DNA from: Oscillospiraceae bacterium
Lineage (GTDB): Bacteria > Bacillota > Clostridia > Oscillospirales > Ruminococcaceae
Direction of reading: 5' to 3'
NCBI GenBank assembly: GCA_017848115.1
Contig: JAGAKZ010000030.1
Coordinates: 62,001-126,000, forward strand
DNA length: 64,000 nucleotides
Shown here: positions 26,894 to 35,899 of the stretch, in pieces
How positions within the stretch are numbered: position 1 is the stretch's first letter
Layout of the letters: every line of letters starts with the position of its first letter
Translations under genes and position numbers: made by a program
Notes under the pieces: model-generated
Databases searched by the model: none
What the model was told of the DNA's origin: nothing
What the model saw: only the letters and a program-made list of their open reading frames with translations

Positions 26894-27760
26894 ATGGACA
26901 GTACTGCTAAAATAATTATGGCAGCAGTAGGAACCGTCGCCGCTCTTTTTTGGACAATGCTTTTTATGCGTAATAGCACAAAGTATACAGATGTCATTAA
27001 GACAACAGCAGCTAAGGAATATCCCCTGAGTTCGACTTTCTTTATCGGATTTGCGATTATGAAAATGTTGAAGATTAATGTCAGAGGCGAAAAATATGCA
27101 TTGAAAAGAAGCAGAGCTGCAGAGCTTTACGGAGCAAAATACGCAGAGTTTTATACATATCTGATAACAGGGGCACAGATAACATACGCAGTCACAATAT
27201 TTCCGATAATAATATTGCTTGCATCAGCAGCAGGAAGTGTGGAATTCGGAGCTCTTGGAGCAGTAGTATCAATACTTATGTTGTTTTATATAGATGAAGA
27301 TATCAAGAAAAAGGTAAGCGAAAGACATGATGAACTTTTGTGTGAGCTTCCGGACGTTATATCAAGACTTACAGTTCTTGTTAATGCGGGTATGGTATTC
27401 AGAGAAGCATGGAATAAAATAGCCATATCATCTGATTCACTGCTTTGTAAAGAGATGCAGAAGACTTATGATGATATTCATAACGGAATGCCGGAATCTG
27501 ACGCTTTTAATGCATTTGCAGACAGATGTCGTACAAAGGAGATAAGAAAGTTTGTCAGTACATTAAATCAGAATCTTCAGAAAGGAAGTACAGAGCTTGT
27601 ATATTCTCTTCAGAACGCAGCCAATGAGCAGTGGGAGGAAAAGAAGAATATGGTCAAAAGGAAAGGAAACGCTGTCGAACAGAAACTGTTATTGCCGATG
27701 ATACTAATATTTATCGCAATAATAATAATGGTTATAGTTCCGGTGTTTACTAATATATAA
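26894..27760 (+). CDS. tadC: TadC-like type II secretion F domain protein
   Basis: A 288-residue platform protein, partner of TadB. It has an N-terminal helix, a hydrophobic pair around residues 95-135, a T2SSF domain (LPDVISRLTVLVNAGMVFREAW, with FVSTLNQNLQKGS following) and a C-terminal helix, LILIFIAIIIMVIVPV. The ATG follows AAAGGAGAT. This fits the standard tadABC order. Confidence 0.9.
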   Translation: MDSTAKIIMAAVGTVAALFWTMLFMRNSTKYTDVIKTTAAKEYPLSSTFFIGFAIMKMLKINVRGEKYALKRSRAAELYGAKYAEFYTYLITGAQITYAVTIFPIIILLASAAGSVEFGALGAVVSILMLFYIDEDIKKKVSERHDELLCELPDVISRLTVLVNAGMVFREAWNKIAISSDSLLCKEMQKTYDDIHNGMPESDAFNAFADRCRTKEIRKFVSTLNQNLQKGSTELVYSLQNAANEQWEEKKNMVKRKGNAVEQKLLLPMILIFIAIIIMVIVPVFTNI

Positions 27761-27786
27761 AAAATAATAAATAGGAGAGTAAAAAA

Positions 27787-28014
27787 ATGAAAAATTTAAT
27801 CGCAAAAACAGCAGCAAAAGCAACAATTAAAATGGCTCAGGCAAAGGCAAAGATGATGAACGCACTCAAGGATGAAAGAGGCGAAGTAAACCTTATCGCT
27901 ATACTTCTCATAATAGTAGTTGTTGTAGGTCTTGTAATCATATTCCGTGAAAGTATCACTACTTTGATAAATAACATCTTTAAGAATATCAACAAAGAAG
28001 TTGAAAAAGTGTAA
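27787..28014 (+). CDS. flp: Flp-type pilin
   Basis: A 75-residue prepilin and the likely major subunit of the Tad pilus. A basic 32-residue leader ends in DERG; cleavage after Gly32 would release a mature peptide starting EVNLIAILL with one long hydrophobic helix (residues 35-53) and a short polar tail. The mature +5 position is Ile rather than the conserved Glu of canonical Flp pilins, the Glu being at +1 instead, which is unusual. The leader is unusually long and Ala/Lys-rich. It has a good ribosome site AGGAGAG and lies directly between the platform genes and the pseudopilins. Confidence 0.85.
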   Translation: MKNLIAKTAAKATIKMAQAKAKMMNALKDERGEVNLIAILLIIVVVVGLVIIFRESITTLINNIFKNINKEVEKV

Positions 28015-28019
28015 GTGAT

Positions 28020-28691
28020 ATGGTGAAGTTCTTCAAAGAGGAGAAGGGAGCGGCTTTGCTTGTAGAAGCCGCTTTCGTATATCCTGTAGTAATTATAGTA
28101 GTAGTGTTTATGTTATACATGGGGATGTATATGTACGAATCGGCGGTGATTCATGATATGGCGGCAACAACGTCTATGATGGCATCAAAATCAATATCAT
28201 TTCCGGGATATGATGAATTAGGCGGTTCGTATGTTTCGGGAGTAGGCAGTGAAGGTGAGATAACTGTAGGTACTGTAAAAAAGGCGTATGAAGATATGTC
28301 ACCTTACAGATACATAGTAAAGGGGAAAGTAAATAATTTATTTAACGAAGGCCTTATAGCTCAAACTGAAAATATTCTTCTTAAAGAGGAGGATATAAAG
28401 TGTAATATTGATGTAAAGCGTCACCTTCTTAGCAGACGCATAACCGTAAAGCTTGAGAAACAGGTTTCCATGCCTCAGTTTTTTGATATTATAGGTATAG
28501 CAGATTCTTATAAAATAACAGCTACGGAAACATCAATAACATCTGATCCTGCAGAATTTGTAAGGAATACGGATATAACTGCGAATGCCATGGGATATCT
28601 TGCAGATAAACTTAAACTGGGAGAAAAACTTTCTGCGTTAAGAGAGAAAATAAATGGTGTTCTGGACAGTCTTGGAATAAACGGAGATTAA
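28020..28691 (+). CDS. tadE: TadE-like pseudopilin
   Basis: A 223-residue minor pilin. The N-terminus EEKGAALLVEAAFVYPVV has the prepilin-like Gly followed by a Glu-containing hydrophobic helix typical of TadE. The remaining ~180 residues form an extracytoplasmic domain of no recognised fold. The ATG is six bases after the Flp pilin stop. TadE/TadF pseudopilins prime or regulate pilus assembly. Confidence 0.85.
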   Translation: MVKFFKEEKGAALLVEAAFVYPVVIIVVVFMLYMGMYMYESAVIHDMAATTSMMASKSISFPGYDELGGSYVSGVGSEGEITVGTVKKAYEDMSPYRYIVKGKVNNLFNEGLIAQTENILLKEEDIKCNIDVKRHLLSRRITVKLEKQVSMPQFFDIIGIADSYKITATETSITSDPAEFVRNTDITANAMGYLADKLKLGEKLSALREKINGVLDSLGINGD

Positions 28692-28696
28692 GGAAA

Positions 28697-29866
28697 ATGA
28701 AAAAAATAAAAACATTTAAAGGCTCAGTGACGGTTGAAGCATCACTGGCTTTGCCTATATTTTTACTTGGATTTGTTCTTATACTGTCATTGGTTCGTAT
28801 AATTCGTGTTGAAAGCATGATACAGCACAGCGTGAACAGAATGGCAATAGAATTGTCAGAGTACTGTTATGCTGCTGATAAGCTTTCGCTTACAGATGCA
28901 ATAGTCAAATCAAATATGACAGTAGGAGAAGCAGTAGAGAATATAGCCGGTATGACAGGGCTTATGAGTGATGAAACCAGTGAGGACTCTGAAGGAATGG
29001 CGGTCATAACCGAGCTTACAGATTTTCTGCTTGGAGATACGGCTGACATGGCGATAAGCGGTCCGATTGTAGAAGGTATTTGTCACATGCTTATGCCAAA
29101 ATATATAGCTGAAAATAAAACGAAGGCTGATAAATATCTTGAGGAATTAAGCGGAATAACTATATCTGATATAGATTTTCGTTATTCGACTTTGCTCAAA
29201 GATGGCAAATCAGTAAAACTTACGGCTATTTATAACCTGAAACTCAATACTTTCGGATTTTTTGAAGATGATATGAAGTTTACAATGCAGAATAATGCAA
29301 GCACAGCAGCATGGCTCGGCAATATGACGAAAAAAGAAACCGAAGAGGAAGAGTCAGAGGCTGAAGAAGAGGAAGAAAATGAACCTACCAAGTGGAAACT
29401 TCTGAATTTTGAGAGAGGCAAGGCGTGGGTAGCACAGATAAAATCAGAAAATGCCGATAAAGCAACAGCTGCCGGAAAAGGTATTCATCTTTATGATGAA
29501 AAAGAGGGCGTGTTCACAACTATCCGTACTGTAAATGTATTTTCACAAACTTATTCATCATATGATTCGTCACTTAGCGGTGCGGCTGCTTTTAAACTTA
29601 ACGAAAAGGAGTTCCGTGGCGTTTTGAGAGGATATGCAAAGGAAGTTCTTAAAGACACCAGTAATGTAGGCGGAGATATAAAGATGGAGGATGGAACTGT
29701 AAAGACTATACTTACTAAAAATAGAAAGTCAGCACTTATAGTTGTCATTCCGGAAGAGGCAAAGGAAAACGAAGAACTGTACAATTCAATTTTGGAAATC
29801 GGAAAGAGCATTTCGGATGAACACAAGGTGAAAATAGACTTTGTATTCAGCGAAAAAGCACTTTGA
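28697..29866 (+). CDS. TadE/TadF-like pseudopilin, large
   Basis: A 389-residue protein. FKGSVTVEASLALPIF is a classic pseudopilin N-terminus with Gly at the cleavage site and Glu at +5. It is much longer than the usual TadF (about 150-200 residues). It contains an acidic linker (ETEEEESEAEEEEEN) followed by a ~150-residue C-terminal domain with VVIPEEAKENEEL. The ATG follows TTAAGGAAA, five bases after tadE. The large exposed domain could be a pilus-tip or adhesion element; that is inferred from size and position only. Confidence 0.8.
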   Translation: MKKIKTFKGSVTVEASLALPIFLLGFVLILSLVRIIRVESMIQHSVNRMAIELSEYCYAADKLSLTDAIVKSNMTVGEAVENIAGMTGLMSDETSEDSEGMAVITELTDFLLGDTADMAISGPIVEGICHMLMPKYIAENKTKADKYLEELSGITISDIDFRYSTLLKDGKSVKLTAIYNLKLNTFGFFEDDMKFTMQNNASTAAWLGNMTKKETEEEESEAEEEEENEPTKWKLLNFERGKAWVAQIKSENADKATAAGKGIHLYDEKEGVFTTIRTVNVFSQTYSSYDSSLSGAAAFKLNEKEFRGVLRGYAKEVLKDTSNVGGDIKMEDGTVKTILTKNRKSALIVVIPEEAKENEELYNSILEIGKSISDEHKVKIDFVFSEKAL

Positions 29867-29890
29867 TATATAGAGAAAGGCATTAATATT

Positions 29891-30526
29891 ATGGCTATTT
29901 TGATGGGAATTCTGACAGCTGTAATTTCAGCATTTATTTTTATAAAACTAAAAAATGTAAAAGAAGGAGATAAAAAAGCAGAAACTCAGGGTAAGTGGTT
30001 TTTTTGTTCATTGGCAGTATATCTTCTGTTTGATATAGTAGCAGCATTGATTATGAAAAATCATGATATCAGTATGCTGTCATCATTCAGTACACTTATC
30101 CTTATAAATGCAATGTTTCTCCTTGCAGTAATTGATTTTAATCACAAAATTATACCTAATAAATATGTCCTCGGAATGATTGTTATACGATTTCTGCTTA
30201 TAATATTTGATGGCGTTTTAAGTAAAAATTTTGTAGAGATAATGTTAAAATCACTTATAGGTATGCTCATAGGATTTATAGTGCTTGGACTTACAGCACT
30301 TGTATCAGGTAAAAATCTTGGTGCAGGTGATGTTAAGATGTATGCGGTTATAGGTTTTTTTACGGGAGGAGCAGAAGTGCTCGATGTTCTGATATATTCG
30401 TCAGTCATTTGTGCAGTAACCGGTTTATTACTCGTTGCGTTGAAAAAGTGTAATATGAAGTCACTTGTTCCTATGGCGCCATTTGCGTTTGTAGGCACGG
30501 TTCTGTATGTATTTTTAGGATTATAA
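29891..30526 (+). CDS. tadV: TadV/CpaA prepilin peptidase
   Basis: A 211-residue A24-family aspartic protease with six or so membrane helices. The catalytic Asp residues are in VIDFNHKIIPNKY and in the GxGD-type motif GAGDVKMYAVIG. It removes the leaders of the Flp pilin and pseudopilins. It is a short form without the N-methylation domain. It lies 24 bases after the large pseudopilin gene in the same operon. Confidence 0.92.
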   Translation: MAILMGILTAVISAFIFIKLKNVKEGDKKAETQGKWFFCSLAVYLLFDIVAALIMKNHDISMLSSFSTLILINAMFLLAVIDFNHKIIPNKYVLGMIVIRFLLIIFDGVLSKNFVEIMLKSLIGMLIGFIVLGLTALVSGKNLGAGDVKMYAVIGFFTGGAEVLDVLIYSSVICAVTGLLLVALKKCNMKSLVPMAPFAFVGTVLYVFLGL

Positions 30527-30536
30527 GGAGTATGAA

Positions 30537-31739
30537 ATGAAGAAGGAAAACCGTAAAAAAAAGAGCAATAAAAATGAAAAATATGGCGTTCTTGTAATTA
30601 TGATTGTAATGATAGCGGTTGGCTGGAGTGGCATGTTAGGTAGTTCTGATAAAGAAGATCTGGATTATTATGTTTCAAGAGCCGAAGAACATGAAGGCAA
30701 GGGTGCGTATATTACTGCAGTAGAATGTTATCTTAAAGCATTGGAATTAACGCCTGGAAATTATGAGTATATGCTCAAGGTAGCTGAAAATTATAAGAAT
30801 TGTGATGATAGAAATGGATTTTTCGATTATTGCGATAGGGCTATAGGTGTTGATCCTGAAAATAACAGAGCTTACATCATGAAAGCTCAATATTATATTG
30901 AGGATGAATCATATGCAAAGGCTATAGGTGTACTCACAAATGCACCTGTCACAGACGAGGAAATGAAAGAGATGCTTATGGACGCATCATATCGTTATAG
31001 GACATATGTAAAAAGCTTTGAAGATACATATGGTTTTTATGGGCAATATGCAGCAGTAATGAGCGATGAAGGTAAATGGGGAGTTATTGACAGTGAAGGT
31101 GATATGAAAATATCTGCAAAGTACGATGCTGTTGGTGGATATAACAGGCATGATGATGTTGTTCCGGTCTGCAGAGATGGTGAGTGGTACTTTGCCGATA
31201 TTAACGGAAATAAAAAATACGTTCCAAATAACAATTATACCTTTTTAGGAACATATCGTGACGGCTATGCACCGGTTTGTCTGGATTCCAAGTATGGTTA
31301 TATCGATCTTATGTATAAAGAATATAAGATGGAATACGACTTTGCAAGTTCTTTTGCATACGGTGTAGCGGCGGTATGTAAAGATGGAAAATGGGCACTT
31401 ATAAATAATTCTTTCGAAAATATTACTGATTTTGAATATGATAGTATAGAAGTTAATGAGTATGGTACTTGTGAATTTGGTGAAGTTATAACGGCGGTTA
31501 AGGATGGACAAACAGTGTATCTTGATCTTGAAGGAAACGTAACGGAAAAAACAGATGTATATTTTTCCGGTGTGACAGTTACTGAAAAAGATGGGCTTTT
31601 TGGTTTTGCCACACAGGAAAAACAGGTTATTGATGAAATCTTTGAAGAAGCAACTCCGTTTTCCGATTATGGTTCAGCTATGGTGAAAACAGAAAGAGGC
31701 TGGCAGGTTATAAGATTTTACAAGTATATGGAATACTAA
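30537..31739 (+). CDS. TPR and WG-repeat protein at end of tad operon
   Basis: A 400-residue protein with one N-terminal transmembrane helix (residues 17-34), two or three TPR-like units (YYVSRAEEHEGKGAYITAVE, then NYEYMLKVAENYKN) and five or more WG repeats (KWGVIDSEGD, EWYFADINGN, KYGYIDLMYK, KWALINNSF, LFGFATQEK). WG repeats form beta-propeller-like binding surfaces. It starts 10 bases after tadV behind AAGGAG, so it is co-transcribed. The TPR part may replace the missing TadD-type assembly factor; the WG part may bind the wall or pilus. Its stop overlaps the convergent DUF4363 gene. Confidence 0.8.
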   Translation: MKKENRKKKSNKNEKYGVLVIMIVMIAVGWSGMLGSSDKEDLDYYVSRAEEHEGKGAYITAVECYLKALELTPGNYEYMLKVAENYKNCDDRNGFFDYCDRAIGVDPENNRAYIMKAQYYIEDESYAKAIGVLTNAPVTDEEMKEMLMDASYRYRTYVKSFEDTYGFYGQYAAVMSDEGKWGVIDSEGDMKISAKYDAVGGYNRHDDVVPVCRDGEWYFADINGNKKYVPNNNYTFLGTYRDGYAPVCLDSKYGYIDLMYKEYKMEYDFASSFAYGVAAVCKDGKWALINNSFENITDFEYDSIEVNEYGTCEFGEVITAVKDGQTVYLDLEGNVTEKTDVYFSGVTVTEKDGLFGFATQEKQVIDEIFEEATPFSDYGSAMVKTERGWQVIRFYKYMEY

Positions 31740-32113
31740 AAAATATTGTACACATAAGGCATATCACGAGAGTATATTCTCTTAAGCCGTTTTTTTAAAA
31801 ATTCGGTTTCTGCGATGATTTCATCACTGTCAGATCTGATAAGTGGAGTTATTTTTGCTGAGCTGTCAGTGATTTCGTCGAGTGTTGTGTTGTTTACAAA
31901 AAATGATAATTTTTTTGCACTTGAGATCCATTGGGATGATAAAAGTTCTGATTTTTCTATTGCTTCAGAAAATTCATCTTTTCCTATGTGGGTCTCTATT
32001 TCTGTTATAAGAATGTCAAATCTTTCATATTCATGTTTCATCATTGATAGTGATGAGATACTAATAATGATGATAGATATTATTATAGCAAAACTTATAT
32101 ATACACGACTCAT
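31736..32113 (-). CDS. DUF4363 family protein
   Basis: A 125-residue protein with an N-terminal signal anchor (ISFAIIISIIIISISSL) and a helical extracytoplasmic domain. Features match DUF4363: a SSQWISSAKKLSFFVNN segment, then DEIIAETEFLKKRL and a C-terminal NIF. It follows a YetF-like gene by six bases, a pairing I recall from other Clostridia. The biochemical function is unknown. Confidence 0.75.
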   Translation of the reverse strand: MSRVYISFAIIISIIIISISSLSMMKHEYERFDILITEIETHIGKDEFSEAIEKSELLSSQWISSAKKLSFFVNNTTLDEITDSSAKITPLIRSDSDEIIAETEFLKKRLKRIYSRDMPYVYNIF

Positions 32114-32119
32114 ATCGGA

Positions 32120-32797
32120 TCAACACCCCTTTTGCTTTTTTATTATATTGTAGTTTCCAAATCTATCAGAAGTCATCAGAAATATATCCTGCGTTCTTGT
32201 TTTGTTTTCTTTTAGAATCTTTTCGAGCTTTTTTACAGTTATTCCGGCGGCATACTGACCTTTGGGAAGTAGTTTGCCGTCATTTATTATTATATACGGC
32301 GGATCACAGTTATGCATTATACCATTAATGTCATTTTGGGTGACATTGCGGTATGGTGCTTTTTGATATGCAGAGATTTTGCCATTGGTTTCAACTATTG
32401 CAAACTGAACTTCGGAGATGTCAAAGATATTTATTTCACGGAGCGCTTCGAGTACATCATCAATAGACATTCTCAGTGCTTTTAATTTTTTTTGATCAAG
32501 AGTGCCGTTTTTTATTATTATCTGTGGTGTTCCGGAAACAAGATTTCTGAAAGTCTGATATCTGAGTGTAATTATTGACATGATTACTTCAACAGATATA
32601 AGAAAAAGTATAGGAACGATTCCCGTTGTAAGAGGTGCATCAGTGTTTTCAAGGGAGATAGTAGCAATGTTTGATATAAGAATAGTTATAACAAGTTCTG
32701 TTGGTTGCATCTGACCTATTTGTCTTTTACCCATAAATCTTACAGAAAAGATTACAACAATGTATAAAATAAAAGTTCGTATTACCATAATAGTCAT
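32120..32797 (-). CDS. YetF/DUF421 family membrane protein
   Basis: A 225-residue protein with three N-terminal helices and the DUF421 signature RFMGKRQIGQMQPTELVITI (residues 20-39), followed by the cytoplasmic domain with GTPQIIIKNGTLDQKKLKAL. YetF-type proteins occur in spore-formers, and some are tied to spore or lipid functions. The first gene of a two-gene unit with DUF4363, it is divergent from the ger operon across a 106-base gap. Confidence 0.88.
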   Translation of the reverse strand: MTIMVIRTFILYIVVIFSVRFMGKRQIGQMQPTELVITILISNIATISLENTDAPLTTGIVPILFLISVEVIMSIITLRYQTFRNLVSGTPQIIIKNGTLDQKKLKALRMSIDDVLEALREINIFDISEVQFAIVETNGKISAYQKAPYRNVTQNDINGIMHNCDPPYIIINDGKLLPKGQYAAGITVKKLEKILKENKTRTQDIFLMTSDRFGNYNIIKKQKGC

Positions 32798-32903
32798 ATA
32801 TCACACTTCCTTCTTTTTTTATTATATCTTTATTTTGCTGTATTATTTATGCATAAAAAGATAATACTATATTCAGATAAAAAAATATCCGGAAGTGATT
32901 AAA

Positions 32904-34379
32904 ATGGAAATGTATATTACTCTTGATTATCAGGATGAAAAACTTGATTTTTCATTAAAAGATAAAATAAAAAGATTTAAGGAAATAACTTCAGGTTCGT
33001 CAGATCTCATGATAAATGAAGTGGAGATATGCGGTGTAAAAACAGCACTGCTCAGTTGTGAGGGTATGATGTCAACTCAGGTGGTTACAAGGCTTGTACT
33101 TGTACCTCTTACGGAACTTAATCTTAATACAGAGCAGAAAATCGATGCAACGGGTCTTTTTGACCATATAGACAATCATATGTTGCTTTCTGTGGACAGA
33201 CCAAAGGCAGATAACTACGGAGATGCTATGCGTCTTATAAATTCGGGATTTGCTGTTCTTATTGCTGACGGAAATACTCAGGCGCTGGGATTCGGAGTAC
33301 AGGGGTACGGAATAAGAGGAATCTCCGAACCTACATCAGAACAGAATATAATGGGCTCTCATGACGCCTTTACAGAGACCATACGTATAAATATGTCACT
33401 TATACGACGCAGGCTTAAAACGCCTTTTCTCAAACAGGAACTTATGGTAATGGGGAGTAAAAGTCATACGGATATATGTCTGGTGTACATGACTGATCGT
33501 GTATCCAAAAATCTCATTAACCGTATTAAAAAGTCGCTTGGAAAGGCAGAACTTGAAACTGTGCTTTCGAGCGGATATATAAGGCCTTTTCTGGAAAGCA
33601 GAAAAAAGGGTATATTTACTTCGGTAGGAGTTACAGAAAGACCTGATGTGCTGTGTGCTAAACTTCTTGAAGGCCGTGTCGGCATAATAGTGGACGGTAC
33701 GCCGTTTGTTACGGTGATACCAAAGCTTTTTGTGGAAAACTTTCAGACTATGGATGACTACAACTGCAAGCCGTACTATGCTACGTTTATACGCTGGATA
33801 AAGTATCTGGCTTTTTTTGTTTCTCTGCTTCTTCCGGGGGTATATGTTGCAATAGCTATACATCATCCCGAATTTTTTAACAGATCACTGCTTCTTATGC
33901 TTATTGAAGCAGAACAGGAAGCGCCTCTCTCGCTTATAACCGAATCGGTCATAGTATTGCTTATGTATGAGATAATACGTGAGGCAGGTATACGGTTGCC
34001 TCAGGCTGTCGGAGGAGCGGTAAGTATAGTTTCAGGACTTATCATAGGTGACTCGGCTGTGAAATCAGGGCTTATCAGTACACCGATGCTTACGGTCATA
34101 GCGATATCTGTTGTGAGTGGTTTTGTTATACCGTCACTGGATCATACGATCACGGTGTTCAGATTTTTATTTCTGATATCGGGTGGTTTGTTCGGGCTTT
34201 ACGGGATAAGTATTCTGGGAGCGGTAATGATTTTCAATATATGTTCTACGGAAAGCTACGGTGTTCCTGTTACAGGTCCCGTATCGCCTTTCAGAATGTC
34301 TGCTATGCGTGATGTGATGACAAGGGTAAGTTTCAGAAAAATGCAAAAAGGCAATTTTACAATAGAGAAAATAAAATAA
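32904..34379 (+). CDS. GerA family spore germination protein (A subunit)
   Basis: A 491-residue germinant-receptor A subunit: an N-terminal soluble domain (to about residue 290) with VDGTPFVTVIP, then about five C-terminal helices with EAEQEAPLSLITESVIVLLM, EIIREAGIRLPQAVGGAVSI and the tail YGVPVTGPVSPF. GerA-type receptors sit in the spore inner membrane and open on nutrient binding. The frame opens with GTG at 32895, but ATG 32904 after CCGGAAGTGAT is the better start. A TGTATT-N17-TAATACTA sequence at 32839-32869 vaguely resembles a forespore sigma-G promoter; I rate that weak. Confidence 0.95.
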   Translation: MEMYITLDYQDEKLDFSLKDKIKRFKEITSGSSDLMINEVEICGVKTALLSCEGMMSTQVVTRLVLVPLTELNLNTEQKIDATGLFDHIDNHMLLSVDRPKADNYGDAMRLINSGFAVLIADGNTQALGFGVQGYGIRGISEPTSEQNIMGSHDAFTETIRINMSLIRRRLKTPFLKQELMVMGSKSHTDICLVYMTDRVSKNLINRIKKSLGKAELETVLSSGYIRPFLESRKKGIFTSVGVTERPDVLCAKLLEGRVGIIVDGTPFVTVIPKLFVENFQTMDDYNCKPYYATFIRWIKYLAFFVSLLLPGVYVAIAIHHPEFFNRSLLLMLIEAEQEAPLSLITESVIVLLMYEIIREAGIRLPQAVGGAVSIVSGLIIGDSAVKSGLISTPMLTVIAISVVSGFVIPSLDHTITVFRFLFLISGGLFGLYGISILGAVMIFNICSTESYGVPVTGPVSPFRMSAMRDVMTRVSFRKMQKGNFTIEKIK

Positions 34380-34392
34380 CGGGAGGCTGTGT

Positions 34393-35385
34393 ATGAAGAT
34401 TTCTTATGGACAGTTATGGGCAGTTCTTTTTCTGAGCAATGCCTTTACTGTTATATGTTCTGCCGTATCATATTCGGTTGCGCAGATGACAGGAACACTT
34501 ATATCTGTTTTGGTACAGTTTGTACTGGCTGTGCCTGTGATATGTTTTTTAAAGAAGAAAAAGTACAAAGCAAATTTTCGCTTGCCGGCGTCAATGTTGT
34601 TTTCAGTATATTTTATATTTGCAGGAATGATATCATTTTCAAGAATGTTCAGTATTCTCAGATATGAAAATTCGGGTCTGACGTCTTTTGGAAATACTAT
34701 GATAGTTATATTGCTTGCAGTGTCTGTACTTTACTGTTGCAGGCTCGGAATACATTCGGCAGGCAGAAGTGCGGTGATAGTTGCAGGACTTTTTATTTTC
34801 TTTGTCGCAGTGCTTTTTGCTACTTCTTACAGTCAGGCGGAATTTTCAAATATTACATCAAAGTATGATGAAAACAGTGTATGGTATTATGTGATAAATG
34901 ATATTTCAAATTCGGTTGAACTTCCTGCACTGCTTATTTTACCTTGTTTTGCTGAGAAAAATCAGTACAAGTCGATAATGCTTTATTTTCTTACAAAACT
35001 TATTCTGGTTGAAATGATCTCATTTCTGGGAGTGATAGTGCTTGGAAGAGCGTCACTTATTTCTGATAGTCCGTTTTTTGAAATATGTTCATTTTCGCAA
35101 CCTCTGAGCGTACAGCGTTCAGATGCATTATTTATCGGGATAAACACGCTTATCTGTATAGTAAACATAACCGTTGACGCTGTTGCTGTTTCGGTATTTG
35201 CCGGAAAATATATAAAGTATTCAGAGTTTTCGGGTGTAGTTCTCATGCTGTCGGGAGGTATATGGTTTCATATGCATGAGATTTATTCGGCAGGGTATTT
35301 GTCGGTCATTGTTATGCTGATACTTGTGTATATTTCGGTATTTTACAGATATATGAGAAAATCAGAACGAGGTGTATCGGCATGA
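34393..35385 (+). CDS. GerB family spore germination permease (B subunit)
   Basis: A 330-residue protein with ten hydrophobic segments, a member of the amino-acid/polyamine-type transporter superfamily as used in germinant receptors. The N-terminal MKISYGQLWAVLFLSNAF and mid-protein SNSVELPALLILPCFAEK match the GerB pattern. It starts 13 bases after the A-subunit gene and overlaps gerC by ATGA. It is predicted to bind the germinant in the receptor complex. Confidence 0.92.
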   Translation: MKISYGQLWAVLFLSNAFTVICSAVSYSVAQMTGTLISVLVQFVLAVPVICFLKKKKYKANFRLPASMLFSVYFIFAGMISFSRMFSILRYENSGLTSFGNTMIVILLAVSVLYCCRLGIHSAGRSAVIVAGLFIFFVAVLFATSYSQAEFSNITSKYDENSVWYYVINDISNSVELPALLILPCFAEKNQYKSIMLYFLTKLILVEMISFLGVIVLGRASLISDSPFFEICSFSQPLSVQRSDALFIGINTLICIVNITVDAVAVSVFAGKYIKYSEFSGVVLMLSGGIWFHMHEIYSAGYLSVIVMLILVYISVFYRYMRKSERGVSA

Positions 35386-35843
35386 GGAAAATAATATTTT
35401 CATTGATGTTTCTTTTATTTATTTTTACAGGCTGTACTGAAAATCTGGAAGTGCGTGACAGAGCATTTATTCAGGGAATAGCCGTAGAATACACGGAAAA
35501 CGGATATAAAATATGTATGAGGCCATTTGAATCCGAAGAAACATATATCGGTGAGGGCACTACATTCAAAGAAGCTGTCAGGTCGGCAGAGCTTAAATCA
35601 GGTAATGATTTTTTTACCGGTCATACTGAACTGATCGTGATTTATGAATATGAGGCATTTTCAATATGTTCCGAACTAATAAACGAAGAAATATCAGCCG
35701 GTTGTCTTGTTGTATACAGCGATAGCCCTGTAAAATATGTTGAGGAAAACGATACTGAGAAAATAATGGATATAGTGAGTATTTCTATGAAAAATAAAGA
35801 AAGTATGAAAATAACACTTTGTGATGTGCTTAATAAAAAATAA
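35382..35843 (+). CDS. GerC-like lipoprotein, N-terminal domain only
   Basis: A 153-residue lipoprotein: signal peptide MRKIIFSLMFLLFIFTGC with Cys18 as the lipid site, then LEVRDRAFIQGIAVEY and a GHTELIVIYE strand, matching domain 1 of Ger(x)C. The normal length is about 350-400 residues; the second and third domains are absent. The frame ends cleanly at TAA two bases before a strong terminator, with no sign of the missing part downstream, so this is either a genuine short form or a deletion that joined domain 1 to the terminator. An Rpn-type gene lies immediately beyond. Confidence 0.85.
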   Translation: MRKIIFSLMFLLFIFTGCTENLEVRDRAFIQGIAVEYTENGYKICMRPFESEETYIGEGTTFKEAVRSAELKSGNDFFTGHTELIVIYEYEAFSICSELINEEISAGCLVVYSDSPVKYVEENDTEKIMDIVSISMKNKESMKITLCDVLNKK

Positions 35844-35845
35844 CA

Positions 35846-35886
35846 AAACACCGCCGGAAGTTTCAAGGTTACTTTCGGCGGTGTTT
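35846..35886. terminator. bidirectional terminator between ger operon and Rpn-type gene 1
   Basis: AAACACCGCCGGAAGT (35846-35861) pairs with ACTTTCGGCGGTGTTT (35871-35886) with one G-U pair and a 9-base loop, flanked by A and T runs. Confidence 0.9.
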
Positions 35887-35899
35887 GAATTTGTAATGG

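Noticed and set aside
32839-32869. Sigma-G promoter for the ger operon
   Set aside because: TGTATT-N17-TAATACTA matches the forespore consensus only loosely.
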